53,037 nt of DNA, from positions 1 through 53,037 of the forward strand of contig NZ_JACBXX010000181.1 in the NCBI RefSeq assembly GCF_013415245.1. The letters are read 5' to 3'. The notes under the pieces are model-generated. The model did not search any database and had not been told where the DNA came from. It saw only the letters and a program-made list of their open reading frames with translations. This stretch comes from Streptococcus danieliae. GTDB lineage: Bacteria; Bacillota; Bacilli; Lactobacillales; Streptococcaceae. Of the stretch, positions 39,731 through 49,756 are shown piece by piece. The position numbers and the translations under genes are program-made. Position 1 is the first letter of the stretch, and every line of letters starts with the position of its first letter.

Positions 39731-40072
39731 TTAATCTACTTTATAATAAAATTCACGTGCAAAAGCCAGGTCACCGTTACTTTGACTAAGCCAAATGCGA
39801 TCCTTAAAATGTTTGGAGCGGTCTTGTGTATCTGGGTTAGAGGCATCAATCCCACTTGGAATAAAGCGGATCAAGGCACCACCAACCAAGGCACGGATCG
39901 GCTCAAACTGGGTACTCAGAAAACCTCCTTCAACCAAAGCCGTTGTCAAGGTTACATGATAAGTCTCTGAAACCAGACCTTTGTCGTCAAAAACCAGGCG
40001 GTCTTCATAATCATTTTCCCAAGTTCCTGCGATACTTGAGAAATCGCCAGCGAGAATTTCTTCAATATTCAT
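39731..40072 (-). CDS. DUF6287-domain protein
   Basis: This 113-aa protein has IEEILAGDFSSIAGTWENDYEDRLVFDDKGL near its start, the pattern of DUF6287 domains found in streptococcal lipoproteins. Here there is no signal peptide, so it is cytoplasmic. AAAGGAG precedes the ATG at 40072. It sits between mrnC and rlmB, an unusual insertion into a conserved gene order. Function unknown. Confidence 0.65.
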   Translation of the reverse strand: MNIEEILAGDFSSIAGTWENDYEDRLVFDDKGLVSETYHVTLTTALVEGGFLSTQFEPIRALVGGALIRFIPSGIDASNPDTQDRSKHFKDRIWLSQSNGDLAFAREFYYKVD

Positions 40073-40085
40073 AGGTTTTCTCCTT

Positions 40086-40478
40086 TTACGGATTTGCTTC
40101 AACGGTTTGAATACACCACTGGATCAGCTCTTCCAGGCGGTCGATCTGACCGGTTAGGTGCAGGTAACCCAGTAGGGCTTCAAAACCCGTCGACATGCGA
40201 TAAGAGACCACATCTGTATTTTTAGCTTTGGTATGACTGTTGGCATTCCGGCCTCGTTTGTAGATGCCTACCTCTTCTTCGGTCAGTAAGTTCTGATCTA
40301 ACAGCGCTTGGACCAGTTGCGCCTGTGCCTTGGCTGACACATAGTGGGTCGCCACATGATGCAAGCGGTTGGGCTTGGTCATGCCTTGAAGAATCAAGTG
40401 TTGGCGTACATAGACCGAATAGATGGCATCGCCATCAAAAGCTAGGGCAATCCCATTAATCAGACGCACATCAGTCAC
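40086..40478 (-). CDS. mrnC: Mini-ribonuclease III
   Basis: This 130-aa RNase III catalytic domain lacks a dsRNA-binding domain. Catalytic acids lie in [19 protein letters not shown] and [20 protein letters not shown]. It matures 23S rRNA ends. The start is GTG at 40478, overlapping cysS by 8 nt, the usual coupling. Confidence 0.93.
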   Translation of the reverse strand: MTDVRLINGIALAFDGDAIYSVYVRQHLILQGMTKPNRLHHVATHYVSAKAQAQLVQALLDQNLLTEEEVGIYKRGRNANSHTKAKNTDVVSYRMSTGFEALLGYLHLTGQIDRLEELIQWCIQTVEANP

Positions 40479-41814
40479 GTTGCCACCTCACTCCCTCCTT
40501 GGTATCCAGAAGGCGAATGCCTTGCTGGGCAAGAATATCCCGAATCCGATCGGCTTCTTGGAAATTTTTGGCTGCACGCGCCTCTTGGCGTTGAGCAATC
40601 AGATTTTCAATTTCCTCATCCAAAATCTCTTCTTGGAAAACCAAACCAAAAATCTCTAGGAATTGACCAAAGGTCTCTTTGACAGCCTGGGTATAGTGGC
40701 CAGAGTTGATCCACTTGGCCAAGTCAAAGAGCACAGTCAGGGCATTGGCTGTATTAAAGTCGTCATCCATGGCTGTCTCAAAGGCTTGAACAAAGTCCTG
40801 CAGGCGGCTCGTGTCCACATCTTCCTGCAGCGGAGCCAGGTAGGTGTTTTTCAGGTACTTGATATTGACCTCGGCATCATACAATGCCTTGTCACTAAAG
40901 TTAATCGGGCGCCGGTAGTGCTGGCTATTGAGGAAGAGCCGCAGAACGGAACCATCAATGGTCTGCAAGAGGTCATGTACCGTCCGGAAATTGCCTAGTG
41001 ACTTGGACATCTTCTCATCGTCAATGGTGATAAAGGCATTGTGCATCCAGTAGTTGACAAAAGTCTGGCCTGTCTTAGCCTCAGATTGGGCAATCTCGTT
41101 GGTATGGTGGGGGAACTCGAGGTCACTACCACCTCCGTGGATATCCAAGGTCGCTCCCAACAATTCCGTTGACATGACTGAACACTCAATATGCCAACCT
41201 GGACGGCCTGCCCCCCAAGGGCTCTCCCAAGAAATCTCGCCATCCTTGGCAGCCTTCCACAAGGCAAAATCCAACGGATCTTCCTTACGTTCGGCTTCTG
41301 AGCCAATCCGACCACTAGCTCCCTGGGCTAAATCCTCCAAGGACTTATTGGCCAAACGCCCATAACCAGCCGACTTGCGAACGCGGAAATAGACATCCCC
41401 TTGGCTTTCATAGGCCATGTCCTTGGCAATCAGGTCCTCGATAAAGGCAATAATTTCCGGGATGTAATCCATAACCCGCGGATTTTTAGTTGCCGGCAGG
41501 ATCCCCAAGGCTTGGGTATCCTCCAGATAAGCCGCAATGTACTTGTCCGCAACTTCTTCGGGGCTAATGCCCTCCTCAAGCGCCCGCTTGATAATTTTGT
41601 CATCAACGTCCGTGAAATTGGAGATGTAGGTTACCTCATACCCACGATAGGTTAGGTAGCGACGAATGGTGTCAAAAGCTACGACTGGACGCGCATTTCC
41701 GATATGAATGTAGTTATAAACCGTTGGACCACAGACATACATGGACACCTGTCCCTCAACCTGGGGCCGAAACTCTTCCAATTTCCGACTAAGGGTGTTA
41801 TAGATTTTGATCAT
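40471..41814 (-). CDS. cysS: Cysteinyl-tRNA synthetase
   Basis: This 447-aa class I synthetase has the zinc-binding Cys in [19 protein letters not shown] (with the HIGH-type motif HIGN), WHIECSVMS and [11 protein letters not shown] completing the zinc site, and KMSKSLGN as the KMSKS loop. The C-terminal helical anticodon domain ends in the usual KEGVRWQRD. It follows pnp by 11 nt; the serine acetyltransferase gene often found between the two in streptococci is absent. Confidence 0.97.
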   Translation of the reverse strand: MIKIYNTLSRKLEEFRPQVEGQVSMYVCGPTVYNYIHIGNARPVVAFDTIRRYLTYRGYEVTYISNFTDVDDKIIKRALEEGISPEEVADKYIAAYLEDTQALGILPATKNPRVMDYIPEIIAFIEDLIAKDMAYESQGDVYFRVRKSAGYGRLANKSLEDLAQGASGRIGSEAERKEDPLDFALWKAAKDGEISWESPWGAGRPGWHIECSVMSTELLGATLDIHGGGSDLEFPHHTNEIAQSEAKTGQTFVNYWMHNAFITIDDEKMSKSLGNFRTVHDLLQTIDGSVLRLFLNSQHYRRPINFSDKALYDAEVNIKYLKNTYLAPLQEDVDTSRLQDFVQAFETAMDDDFNTANALTVLFDLAKWINSGHYTQAVKETFGQFLEIFGLVFQEEILDEEIENLIAQRQEARAAKNFQEADRIRDILAQQGIRLLDTKEGVRWQRD

Positions 41815-41825
41815 AGCGATTCTTC

Positions 41826-43940
41826 CTATTCAACTCCTTGGGGTTTCGGGAACAAAACCTTCATCGAGGCATTGACCCGACCCTTCTCATCAATCTTGAT
41901 GACCTTAACATCCACTTCATCGCCCACTTCGAGAATATCTTCGACGCGATTGACACGGCTCCATGCCATTTCGGAAATATGAACAAGGGCGTCCGTCTTA
42001 TCAAAGAGGTTGACAAAAGCTCCAAATTTCTCAATGCGGGTAACCTTAACGCCAGTAAAGACCTCATCCACCTTGGCTTCACGCACCAAACCAGCGATAA
42101 TCTCCTTGGTCCGGTTGATAGCCGCTTGGTCTGGAGAGAAAATCGACACCAAACCATCTTCGTCAATATCAATCTTGACACCGGTTTCTGCAATAATCTT
42201 GTCGATGGTTTCCCCACCCTTACCAATCACAACCTTGATCTTATCAACATCGATTTGAATGGTATCAATCTTAGGTGCAGTCGGCGCCAACTCTGGACGA
42301 ACCTCAGGAATCGCTGCCTGGATCACATCCAAAATTTCAAAACGGGCCTTCTTGGCTTGCGCCAAGGCCTCCTCCAAAATCTCAGGAGTAATTCCGGAAA
42401 TCTTGATATCCATTTGCAGAGCCGTGATTCCCTCACGTGTTCCCGCCACCTTAAAGTCCATGTCGCCAAAGTGGTCTTCCAAGCCTTGAATATCCGTCAA
42501 GACCGTGTAGTTGGTTCCATCGGAAATCAAGCCCATAGCAATTCCCGCAACTGGAGCCTTAATCGGTACCCCACCTGCCATCAAGGCCAAGGTGCCAGCA
42601 GTAATGGAAGCTTGGGAACTGGAACCATTAGATTCCAAGACTTCTGCCACCAAACGAATGGCATAAGGGAATTCTTCCACACTTGGTAAGACCTGCTCCA
42701 AGGCCCGCTCCCCCAAGGCCCCGTGTCCGATTTCACGCCGTCCTGGCGCTCCGTAACGACCTGTTTCTCCTACAGAGTATTGTGGGAAATTGTAATGGTG
42801 CAGGAAGCGTTTCTTGTATTCCGGATCTAGGCCATCAACAATCTGAGTCTCCCCCATTGGCGCCAAGGTCAACACAGACAAGGCCTGGGTTTGCCCCCGT
42901 GTAAAGAGACCAGATCCATGAACCCGTGGCAGATAGTCCACTTCCGCAGCCAATAGGCGAATTTCGTCAACTTTCCGACCATCTGGACGAACCTTGTCTT
43001 CCGTAATCAAACGACGAACTTCAGCATGCTCCATCAATTCCAAAATTTCTGCCACATCCCGCATGATTCGGTCAAACTCCTCATGATCGGCGTAACGCTC
43101 CTCATAAACAGCCTTGACTTCTTCCCGCACAGCAGTGGTCGCCGCCTCCCGTGCCAATTTTTCCTCGACCTGAACAGCCGCTTGCAAGGGCTTGGTGTAG
43201 GCTGCTTCAATCTCTGCCTGCAAGGCTGGATCCACTTGCAACAACTCCACTTGCGCCTTGTCCTTACCAATCGCCGCAATAATTTCCTCTTGGAAAGCAA
43301 TCAACTCTTGAATCGCCGCATGCCCCTTGAGTAGGGCCTCCAACATAATCTCCTCAGATAGCTCTTTGGCCCCTGATTCCACCATGTTGATGGCTTCTTT
43401 GGTTCCTGCTACGGTTAAATCCAAAGTGGATGCTTCCAACTCCTCCTGGCTAGGATTGATGACAAAAGCGCCATTCACATAACCCACCTGAACACCGGCA
43501 ATCGGCCCATCAAAAGGAATATCTGAAATCCCCAAGGCAAGCGAAGAACCAAACATGGCAGCCATTGGAGCAGAAGCATTCTCATCATAGGAGAGAACCG
43601 TGTTAATCACCTGCACCTCATTGCGGAAACCCTCCGCAAACATCGGCCGAATCGGACGGTCAATCAAACGAGCCGTCAAGGTTGCATCAGTCGATGGACG
43701 ACCTTCCCGCTTGTTAAAGCCTCCTGGGAATTTCCCAGCAGCATACATTTTTTCTTCATAATTCACTTGCAGTGGGAAAAAATCCCCTGTCGCCATCTTT
43801 TTAGACATCACGGCTGCTGTCAAGACGGTGCTTTCCCCATAACGAACCACAACAGAACCATTAGCTTGACGCGCCACCTGGCCTGCTTCCACAATCAATT
43901 CGCGACCCGCAAAGGTCGTCTTAAATACCTGTTTGGTCAT
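41826..43940 (-). CDS. pnp: Polynucleotide phosphorylase
   Basis: This 704-aa 3'-5' exoribonuclease has two RNase PH domains (about 10-140 and 310-540, [13 protein letters not shown] and [16 protein letters not shown]), an all-alpha linker, a KH domain (about 550-610, [15 protein letters not shown]) and an S1 domain (about 620-690, [19 protein letters not shown]). It trims mRNA and tRNA ends and takes part in cold and virulence control. TTAGGAG precedes the ATG. It starts the block that includes cysS, mrnC and rlmB. Confidence 0.98.
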   Translation of the reverse strand: MTKQVFKTTFAGRELIVEAGQVARQANGSVVVRYGESTVLTAAVMSKKMATGDFFPLQVNYEEKMYAAGKFPGGFNKREGRPSTDATLTARLIDRPIRPMFAEGFRNEVQVINTVLSYDENASAPMAAMFGSSLALGISDIPFDGPIAGVQVGYVNGAFVINPSQEELEASTLDLTVAGTKEAINMVESGAKELSEEIMLEALLKGHAAIQELIAFQEEIIAAIGKDKAQVELLQVDPALQAEIEAAYTKPLQAAVQVEEKLAREAATTAVREEVKAVYEERYADHEEFDRIMRDVAEILELMEHAEVRRLITEDKVRPDGRKVDEIRLLAAEVDYLPRVHGSGLFTRGQTQALSVLTLAPMGETQIVDGLDPEYKKRFLHHYNFPQYSVGETGRYGAPGRREIGHGALGERALEQVLPSVEEFPYAIRLVAEVLESNGSSSQASITAGTLALMAGGVPIKAPVAGIAMGLISDGTNYTVLTDIQGLEDHFGDMDFKVAGTREGITALQMDIKISGITPEILEEALAQAKKARFEILDVIQAAIPEVRPELAPTAPKIDTIQIDVDKIKVVIGKGGETIDKIIAETGVKIDIDEDGLVSIFSPDQAAINRTKEIIAGLVREAKVDEVFTGVKVTRIEKFGAFVNLFDKTDALVHISEMAWSRVNRVEDILEVGDEVDVKVIKIDEKGRVNASMKVLFPKPQGVE

Positions 43941-44063
43941 CTACAACTCCTAAATTTTAATTGGGGATTTTCTACAAAAATCAATCTAGCAAGACCTGCT
44001 CGATTCATCTTTGCACAAAAGTCCCCGACCCCTTTATTTTACCACAATCACGGGAAAAATTGC

Positions 44064-44069
44064 TATACT
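44064..44069 (+). promoter_or_regulatory. Extended -10 promoter of pepF
   Basis: TATACT within TTGCTATACTAAGGGAAAG, the same string found before argR and the response regulator gene. No consensus -35 is present, so the TGC extension is probably important. Confidence 0.5.
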
Positions 44070-44094
44070 AAGGGAAAGACGAAAGGAGACATTT

Positions 44095-45891
44095 ATGGAA
44101 CAAAAACACCGCTCAGAATTCCCGGAATACCAACTCTGGGACTTAAGCGCCCTCTACCAAGATCGGGAGGATTTCTTACGGGCTATCGAAAAAGCCAGTC
44201 AGGACATCGACGAATTCCAACGCAACTATCAAGACAAGCTAAAAACCTTTGAAGACTTCCAAGAAGTCTTCCAGGTCCTGGAACAGATTCAAATCCAGAT
44301 CAGCCACATTCTCACCTATTCCTTTATGCCCCAAACCACCGATTTTGGCAATGACGACTTCGCCCAAATCGCCCAAGCTGGGACAGACTTTGGGACCCAA
44401 GCCCAAGTCGGTTTGGCCTTCTTTGACGCGGCCCTCCTCGAAGCCGATCCAGCCATTTTGGATCAGCTGGAAGCCCTCCCTGGACTGAGCCAGCCCCTTC
44501 GCTTGGCCAAAATTAAAAAAGCCCACTATCTAGGCAAAGAGGCGGAAAAAACGCTGGCCAACCTCAGCGAAATGTTCCAGGCCCCCCATGACATCTACAG
44601 CAAAATGCGGGCTGGGGATTACGCCATGGAAGATTTTGTTGTTGCTGGCAAAACCTATAAAAACTCCTTCATCAGCTACGAAAACTACTACCAAAACCAC
44701 GAAGATGCGGCTGTCCGCGAAGCCTCCTTCCGCTCCTTCTCCAAGGGACTTCGCCAGCACCAAGAAACGGCTGCAGCCGCTTACTTGGCGCAAGTTCGCT
44801 CCGAAAAAATTATGGCCGATATGAAGGGCTACGACTCCGTCTTTGACTACCTCCTAGCCGAACAGGAAGTAGACCGCAGCCTCTTCGACCGGCAAATTGA
44901 TCTGATCATGAACGAATTTGCCCCTATCGCTCGAACCTTTGTCAAACACGTGGCCAAGATCAACGGTCTAGAAAAAATGACCTTCGCCGACTGGAAACTC
45001 GACTTGGATCCACAACTCAACCCAGAAGTCTCAATCGAAGAAGCCTATGACCTCGTCATGCGCTCCGTTGACGCCTTGGGGCCAGAATATGTCGATCAAG
45101 TCAAACGCTACCAAGAAGAACGCTGGGTCGACTTCGCAGCCAACACCGGCAAAGACTCCGGTGGCTATGCCGCAGACCCCTACAAAGTTCACCCTTATGT
45201 CCTTATGAGCTGGACTGGACGTATGAGCGATGTCTACACCCTGATCCACGAAATCGGACACTCTGGTCAATTTATCTTCTCTGACAACCACCAAAGCATC
45301 TTCAACACCAGCATGTCTACCTACTCCGTTGAAGCACCTTCTACTTTTAATGAATTGTTGTTGAGTGACCTACTCGAGCAAGAGCTAGAAGACCCACGTC
45401 AAAAACGGTTTGCCTTAGCCCACCGCCTCACAGACACCTATTTCCACAACTTTATCACCCACCTCTTGGAAGCTGCCTTCCAACGCCAAGTCTATACCTT
45501 GATCGAACAAGGCCAGGTCTTTGGAGCTGAAAAACTCAATGCCATCATGAAGGACGTCCTCACCCAATTTTGGGGTGACGCCATCGAAATCGATGACGAT
45601 GCCGCCCTTACCTGGATGCGCCAAAGCCACTATTACATGGGCCTCTATAGCTATACCTACTCCGCTGGTCTGGTCCTCTCCACCGTCGGCTTCCTCCGCC
45701 TCAAAGAAAGCCAAGATCCCGAATTTTGGTTAGACTTCCTCAAACTGGGCGGAAGCCTGCCACCTTTGGAAGCCGCTAAAGTCCTCGGAGCAGACCTCAG
45801 CACTGAAAAACCCCTCCGTGACACCATCCAATTCCTGGATGACACCGTCCAACAAATCATCCACTACAGCCAAGAACTTGGCCAAGCCTAA
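44095..45891 (+). CDS. pepF: Oligoendopeptidase F
   Basis: This 598-aa M3 metallopeptidase carries the zinc motif in TLIHEIGHSGQ (HEIGH) with the third ligand Glu in YSVEAPSTFNELLLSDLL. It is a cytoplasmic enzyme that degrades peptides of about 7-17 residues in lactic acid bacteria. The ATG at 44095 has AAAGGAG 6 nt upstream. Related streptococcal PepB forms act on group-specific peptides. It has its own terminator. Confidence 0.96.
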   Translation: MEQKHRSEFPEYQLWDLSALYQDREDFLRAIEKASQDIDEFQRNYQDKLKTFEDFQEVFQVLEQIQIQISHILTYSFMPQTTDFGNDDFAQIAQAGTDFGTQAQVGLAFFDAALLEADPAILDQLEALPGLSQPLRLAKIKKAHYLGKEAEKTLANLSEMFQAPHDIYSKMRAGDYAMEDFVVAGKTYKNSFISYENYYQNHEDAAVREASFRSFSKGLRQHQETAAAAYLAQVRSEKIMADMKGYDSVFDYLLAEQEVDRSLFDRQIDLIMNEFAPIARTFVKHVAKINGLEKMTFADWKLDLDPQLNPEVSIEEAYDLVMRSVDALGPEYVDQVKRYQEERWVDFAANTGKDSGGYAADPYKVHPYVLMSWTGRMSDVYTLIHEIGHSGQFIFSDNHQSIFNTSMSTYSVEAPSTFNELLLSDLLEQELEDPRQKRFALAHRLTDTYFHNFITHLLEAAFQRQVYTLIEQGQVFGAEKLNAIMKDVLTQFWGDAIEIDDDAALTWMRQSHYYMGLYSYTYSAGLVLSTVGFLRLKESQDPEFWLDFLKLGGSLPPLEAAKVLGADLSTEKPLRDTIQFLDDTVQQIIHYSQELGQA

Positions 45892-45896
45892 GACCC

Positions 45897-45925
45897 AACA
45901 CCTGGATTCATATCCAGGTGTTTTT
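45897..45925 (+). terminator. Terminator of pepF
   Basis: AACACCTGGAT pairs with ATCCAGGTGTT (11 bp), loop TCAT, then TTT. Confidence 0.85.
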
Positions 45926-45931
45926 AGCATC

Positions 45932-45960
45932 AAAAAAAACCGCCCGCAGGCAGTTTTTTT
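45932..45960 (-). terminator. Terminator of rpsO
   Basis: In minus-strand RNA ACTGCC pairs with GGCGGT around TGCG (one G-U), followed by eight T residues. It overlaps the end of the pepF terminator region, tail to tail. Confidence 0.8.
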
Positions 45961-45962
45961 GA

Positions 45963-46232
45963 TTAACGACGTAGTCCCAATGAATGAATCAATTCACGGT
46001 AACGGTTAACATCTGTACGGCGAAGGTAAGCCAAAAGGTTACGACGACGTCCGATTTTTTTCATCAAACCACGGTAAGTAGCATGGTCTTTTTTGTGCAC
46101 TTTGATGTGCTCATTCAAGTGGTTGATTTCCCAAGTCAAAACTGCAACTTGAACTTCAACAGAACCTGTGTCACCTTCATGACGCGCATATTGTGCAATG
46201 ATTTCATTTTTTTTCTCTTTTGAGATTGCCAT
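45963..46232 (-). CDS. rpsO: 30S ribosomal protein S15
   Basis: This 89-aa protein is full length ([24 protein letters not shown]... LIHSLGLRR), with the rRNA-binding [13 protein letters not shown] region intact. The ATG at 46232 has AAAAGGAG upstream; the longer frame is leader sequence. The leader is about 80 nt and contains CCCCTTC and GATGGGG that can pair, a possible S15 autoregulatory structure. Confidence 0.97.
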   Translation of the reverse strand: MAISKEKKNEIIAQYARHEGDTGSVEVQVAVLTWEINHLNEHIKVHKKDHATYRGLMKKIGRRRNLLAYLRRTDVNRYRELIHSLGLRR

Positions 46233-46320
46233 TTTTCTCTCCTTTTTTCTTCCCCATCTGAGTGCGAGGGACTGGCAAGCCCACCACCAAGAAGGGGTCT
46301 CTATCCTTACGGACATTCCC

Positions 46321-46349
46321 ATTCTATCAAGGTCCTTTTTGTTTGTCAA
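46321..46349 (-). promoter_or_regulatory. rpsO promoter
   Basis: On the minus strand TTGACA (46349-46344) and TAGAAT (46326-46321) are 17 nt apart, close to consensus, as expected for a ribosomal protein gene. Confidence 0.85.
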
Positions 46350-46364
46350 CTAAAATCATTTAGC

Positions 46365-47087
46365 CTACGAAGGTAAACCTAGATCTGCAAAAAGGGCCAA
46401 CTCCGCTGCTGTCAGGGGCCGGTAAGTTCCTCTTGCCAAATCTGGATCCAATTGCAAGGGTCCCATGGACAATCGCTCCAAATAGGTAACCTCCTTGCCA
46501 CAGGCTGCTACCATCCGCTTAACCTGATGGAATTTCCCCTCCTGAATCCGAATCAGAACTTCCGACCGTCCCTCACCAACCTCGAGAATTTCCAACTCAG
46601 CAGGTTGACTGGTGAAATCCTTGAAGGCGATTCCCTCTGCAAAACGCTGCTGGTCCTCGACCGTCATTTCCCCGGCTACTAAAGCCCGATACAATTTGCT
46701 TACATGCCGTTTGGGAGATAAGAGAGCATGAGCCAAGGGACCATTATTGGTTAAAAGCAAGAGTCCTTCTGTATCCTTGTCCAGACGTCCCACTGGAAAT
46801 AAATCCTTACGCCAATCTTCTGGAGCCAATAAATCTAGCACAGTCTTGCCAGAATTATCTTGTGTAGCTGAAAGAACTCCGGCAGGCTTGTTGAGCATCC
46901 AGTAATAAAAGGCTTGGTAAGTCAACTCCTGATCCTGATAGTGAACCTGGTCTTCCCCTTCCCGGATCTGCGCCTTGGCACTTTTTTCAACCTGACCATT
47001 GACCTTGATCAGCCCTTTTTTAACCACTTGTTTAACCTCTGAACGAGAACCGAGGCCAACTTCTACTAAATAACGATCCAAGCGCAT
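46365..47087 (-). CDS. rsuA: 16S rRNA pseudouridine synthase RsuA family
   Basis: This 240-aa enzyme has an N-terminal S4 RNA-binding domain (MRLDRYLVEVGLGSRSEVKQVVKKGLIKVNGQ) and a catalytic domain with the family motif VGRLDKDTEGLLLLTNNG (catalytic Asp in GRLD). It is predicted to make pseudouridine 516 in 16S rRNA. The ATG at 47087 has GAAGGAGGGAC. RluB/RluE relatives share this layout, so the exact target is by family only. Confidence 0.9.
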   Translation of the reverse strand: MRLDRYLVEVGLGSRSEVKQVVKKGLIKVNGQVEKSAKAQIREGEDQVHYQDQELTYQAFYYWMLNKPAGVLSATQDNSGKTVLDLLAPEDWRKDLFPVGRLDKDTEGLLLLTNNGPLAHALLSPKRHVSKLYRALVAGEMTVEDQQRFAEGIAFKDFTSQPAELEILEVGEGRSEVLIRIQEGKFHQVKRMVAACGKEVTYLERLSMGPLQLDPDLARGTYRPLTAAELALFADLGLPS

Positions 47088-47111
47088 AATGTCCCTCCTT
47101 CTCAAATTATA

Positions 47112-48365
47112 TCACGCCTCCTCATAATAGGAAACAATAGCGTAGAGCCACTGACCTCTGAGCCCCTCATACTGACGATAAGCCAAAGCTATTGCCAGCG
47201 CTGCCCCCAGCAAAAAACCAAGGCCAAAATAGAAAATCCCTAGCCAAATGGACAAGCCCGCAAAAAGTCCGTTAATCCCACAAAAACAGGCTACCAGCCG
47301 CCAAACCAAGGAAAATTGAAGGAGATCCTGAAAAAGGGACTGGAAAGCTTGCAACAACTGCAGCAGGCTGTAGGCCGGTACCAATAAAGCTAGATAATAG
47401 CTAACCCAATTTAAGGGCTGGGATGTCATATACAGAAAGACCCCTACCAGCACTAGGAAAAACTCTCCCACCCACAAGCAAAGATAACCATCCATCCATC
47501 TCTGACACAAACGTTCAGAAGCTTCCAAAGACTGAGCCGAGGCGCTGCCATTCAAGCCCCCAACAAGGTCCTGCCAAGTTGGAGACAGATAAACCTCCTT
47601 AAAACCTAACCACTGGGCACTAAAAAAGAGATAAAACAACAAGGCAACCAATACAGCCTGATCATAAGCCGGGGCTAGACGCAAGCCAGGAGCAAATTCC
47701 TGCCCCAGCGGTGACCAATAAATCACAACCAAGGGCAACAAAATCGCCCCAAAGAAACAAAGTCCCAGCCAAGTCTGTCTAGCCGGCACCGCTACCAGAG
47801 CAGAAGACTTCTCCAATTGTCCCCATAGCAATAGGGAATCTAACAGGAACAGGAGGACCAAGCCCAGGGGCAAAGAAGAAACAAACCCCAAGAGGCTCAT
47901 CAGAAGTGAAAACAGCAAAAGCAAGCCGAAAATCCCCAAGAGCTGACGACTATACCGTTCTCCATCCAGCCTCGTCCCCAGCCGTTCACGTAAAAGTTGA
48001 GAGGATAGGGCTGCTGCCAGAAGCAATAGGGCAAGAGTAGTCCCAAGATTCAACCGATCATAATAGAACAGATAGACCCCTAAAACAACCGACTGAAGGC
48101 CAACCAGGCCCAGCAAACTCCCCCAAAACCAAGCCAAGCGCACACGCCTAATCCAAGGTCGCATTAGGCTCTGCCCCAGAAAGACACCCAGAAAACCATA
48201 ACTCAAAAGGGGTAAGAACAAAGGAAAGGTTCCTCCTTGTCCGAGACCTAACCAAGTCCGTAACTGATTGAAGGAGACCAAAAACACAGGAAACAGGAGA
48301 AAACTCCCATAAAGAGCCAGCAGAAGCTGCACAGAACGCAGTCCCTGACTACAAATCTTCCACAT
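47112..48365 (-). CDS. Polytopic membrane protein, PelG-like
   Basis: This 417-aa protein is almost entirely hydrophobic, with about 11-12 membrane helices. It follows a PelF-type glycosyltransferase and a DUF2194 protein and takes the place of the PelG flippase in Pel polysaccharide operons. Similarity to PelG is weak by eye (C-terminal LRGQWLYAIVSYY is the best match), so the call rests on position and topology. PelG proteins export Pel polymer through a complex with PelD and PelE, which are missing here. Confidence 0.6.
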   Translation of the reverse strand: MWKICSQGLRSVQLLLALYGSFLLFPVFLVSFNQLRTWLGLGQGGTFPLFLPLLSYGFLGVFLGQSLMRPWIRRVRLAWFWGSLLGLVGLQSVVLGVYLFYYDRLNLGTTLALLLLAAALSSQLLRERLGTRLDGERYSRQLLGIFGLLLLFSLLMSLLGFVSSLPLGLVLLFLLDSLLLWGQLEKSSALVAVPARQTWLGLCFFGAILLPLVVIYWSPLGQEFAPGLRLAPAYDQAVLVALLFYLFFSAQWLGFKEVYLSPTWQDLVGGLNGSASAQSLEASERLCQRWMDGYLCLWVGEFFLVLVGVFLYMTSQPLNWVSYYLALLVPAYSLLQLLQAFQSLFQDLLQFSLVWRLVACFCGINGLFAGLSIWLGIFYFGLGFLLGAALAIALAYRQYEGLRGQWLYAIVSYYEEA

Positions 48366-48367
48366 AC

Positions 48368-49756
48368 TTATTCCACCTCATAGATGTTTTGATAGGCCGC
48401 TAAAACCTGCTCCTGTTGGTAGCAGGCTTGCACCCGACGTCGACCTGCCTGCCCCATCTGGATTCCCAATTCAGGATTATCCAAAATCTGCCTCAAGGCT
48501 GCAATAAAACCAGCCCGATCCCCTGGTCGGATGCAAAATCCTGCAGCTTCCGCCCCCTCCAACTCTTGGCCAAGCAACTGGCGACAGGAACCAACATCAC
48601 TGACCACACAAGGAAGGCCGGCAGCCATTGCTTCAAGGACTGCCAAGGGTTGTCCCTCTGACAATGATGGCAGAACCAGACAGGTCCAATCTGGCAGATG
48701 CTCCTGGACGGAACAATGACCTAGAATTTCGACATTTGGAATTTTCCAGCGCTGAATCGCTCTCTGGCAAACTTCCCAGTAAGTCGCATCTTCAACCGCC
48801 CCTAAAACGACCAAAGTTACTGGATAGCCCTGTCGACACAAGGCAGCATGGATAAACAGTAACTCCAAAACATTTTTTAGGGGTGTCCAGCGAAGAATCG
48901 CCCCTATTCGTGGGTTCTGACTAGTCCCTCTTATCTGGAACTGCCGCCAGTCCTCCCAGTTTAAGCCATTAGGAATCACCTGACACTTATGAGCAGCGCA
49001 GCCCAATTGGACTTGGTGCTTTTGCACCCCCTTAAACAGACTGGTCACGGTTCTAGCTTGACTATAGCTGATTCTAGTCATTTCCCCAAAGAACCAACGA
49101 ATGCAGTCCTTTTGGGCTGTTACTAGTTGAGGAGAACGACTCAGCACCTCTTCTTTTTCCAAAAGATAAAGGCCATGCTCAGACAGGACTAAAGGACAGG
49201 CCAGCCTCCTGGACAAGTAAGCAGCCACATAACCCGCATAACCTGTCGATAAGGCGTGAATGCAACAGGCTTCTGCTGGTAGCTTCACTTGTGCCAACAA
49301 GCCCAGCAGATTGCCAAAAAGGGACCGAATTTGACGGTAAAGAGGTAAAAAGGGAGCCTGGGGATAATTGTATTTAATCCACTGAAAGAGCTGGCTAAAA
49401 AGCTGCGGTGTTTGCAGAGCCCAACGGCTACTAGCCACATCCCAAACATCAGCATCCAGGATTTCCGTCAGCCACTGACTGGGATCAGATCCCAGTGCCC
49501 ATTGTGGTGAAAGCTCCTCTAGATTTTCTCCCTCCAAAATCAGCTCCTGCAAACCGACAACATTTGAAGGTAGATCATAGACAAAAGTCCCGCAAGTTTC
49601 CCGTCTATCCACAATCGTGACCAAGTAAAATTGATAGGTCTCCATCCCCCTCATAAAATCCTGAATCCAATTCGACAACCCACCCTTCCGATAGGGATAG
49701 GCCCCCTCCACCACTAAAACAATCACTGAATTTGCCTGCTTCTCTAAGAATCCCAT
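48368..49756 (-). CDS. PelF-type GT4 glycosyltransferase
   Basis: This 462-aa GT-B enzyme has the PelF N-terminal motif VVEGAYPYRKGGLSNWIQDFMRGM (glycine-rich acceptor loop). The C-terminal nucleotide-sugar site PSLSEGQPLAVLEAMAAGLPCVVSDVG carries the E-x7-E pair. PelF enzymes polymerise UDP-activated amino-sugars into Pel polysaccharide in the cytoplasm. It overlaps the DUF2194 gene by 13 nt and precedes the PelG-like gene. Together they form a compact export operon. Confidence 0.82.
   Translation of the reverse strand: MGFLEKQANSVIVLVVEGAYPYRKGGLSNWIQDFMRGMETYQFYLVTIVDRRETCGTFVYDLPSNVVGLQELILEGENLEELSPQWALGSDPSQWLTEILDADVWDVASSRWALQTPQLFSQLFQWIKYNYPQAPFLPLYRQIRSLFGNLLGLLAQVKLPAEACCIHALSTGYAGYVAAYLSRRLACPLVLSEHGLYLLEKEEVLSRSPQLVTAQKDCIRWFFGEMTRISYSQARTVTSLFKGVQKHQVQLGCAAHKCQVIPNGLNWEDWRQFQIRGTSQNPRIGAILRWTPLKNVLELLFIHAALCRQGYPVTLVVLGAVEDATYWEVCQRAIQRWKIPNVEILGHCSVQEHLPDWTCLVLPSLSEGQPLAVLEAMAAGLPCVVSDVGSCRQLLGQELEGAEAAGFCIRPGDRAGFIAALRQILDNPELGIQMGQAGRRRVQACYQQEQVLAAYQNIYEVE

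Noticed and set aside
41838-42689. Long plus-strand ORF (283 aa) opposite pnp
   Set aside because: pnp is unambiguous on the other strand with all domains. The plus-strand frame has no ribosome binding site and is a shadow.
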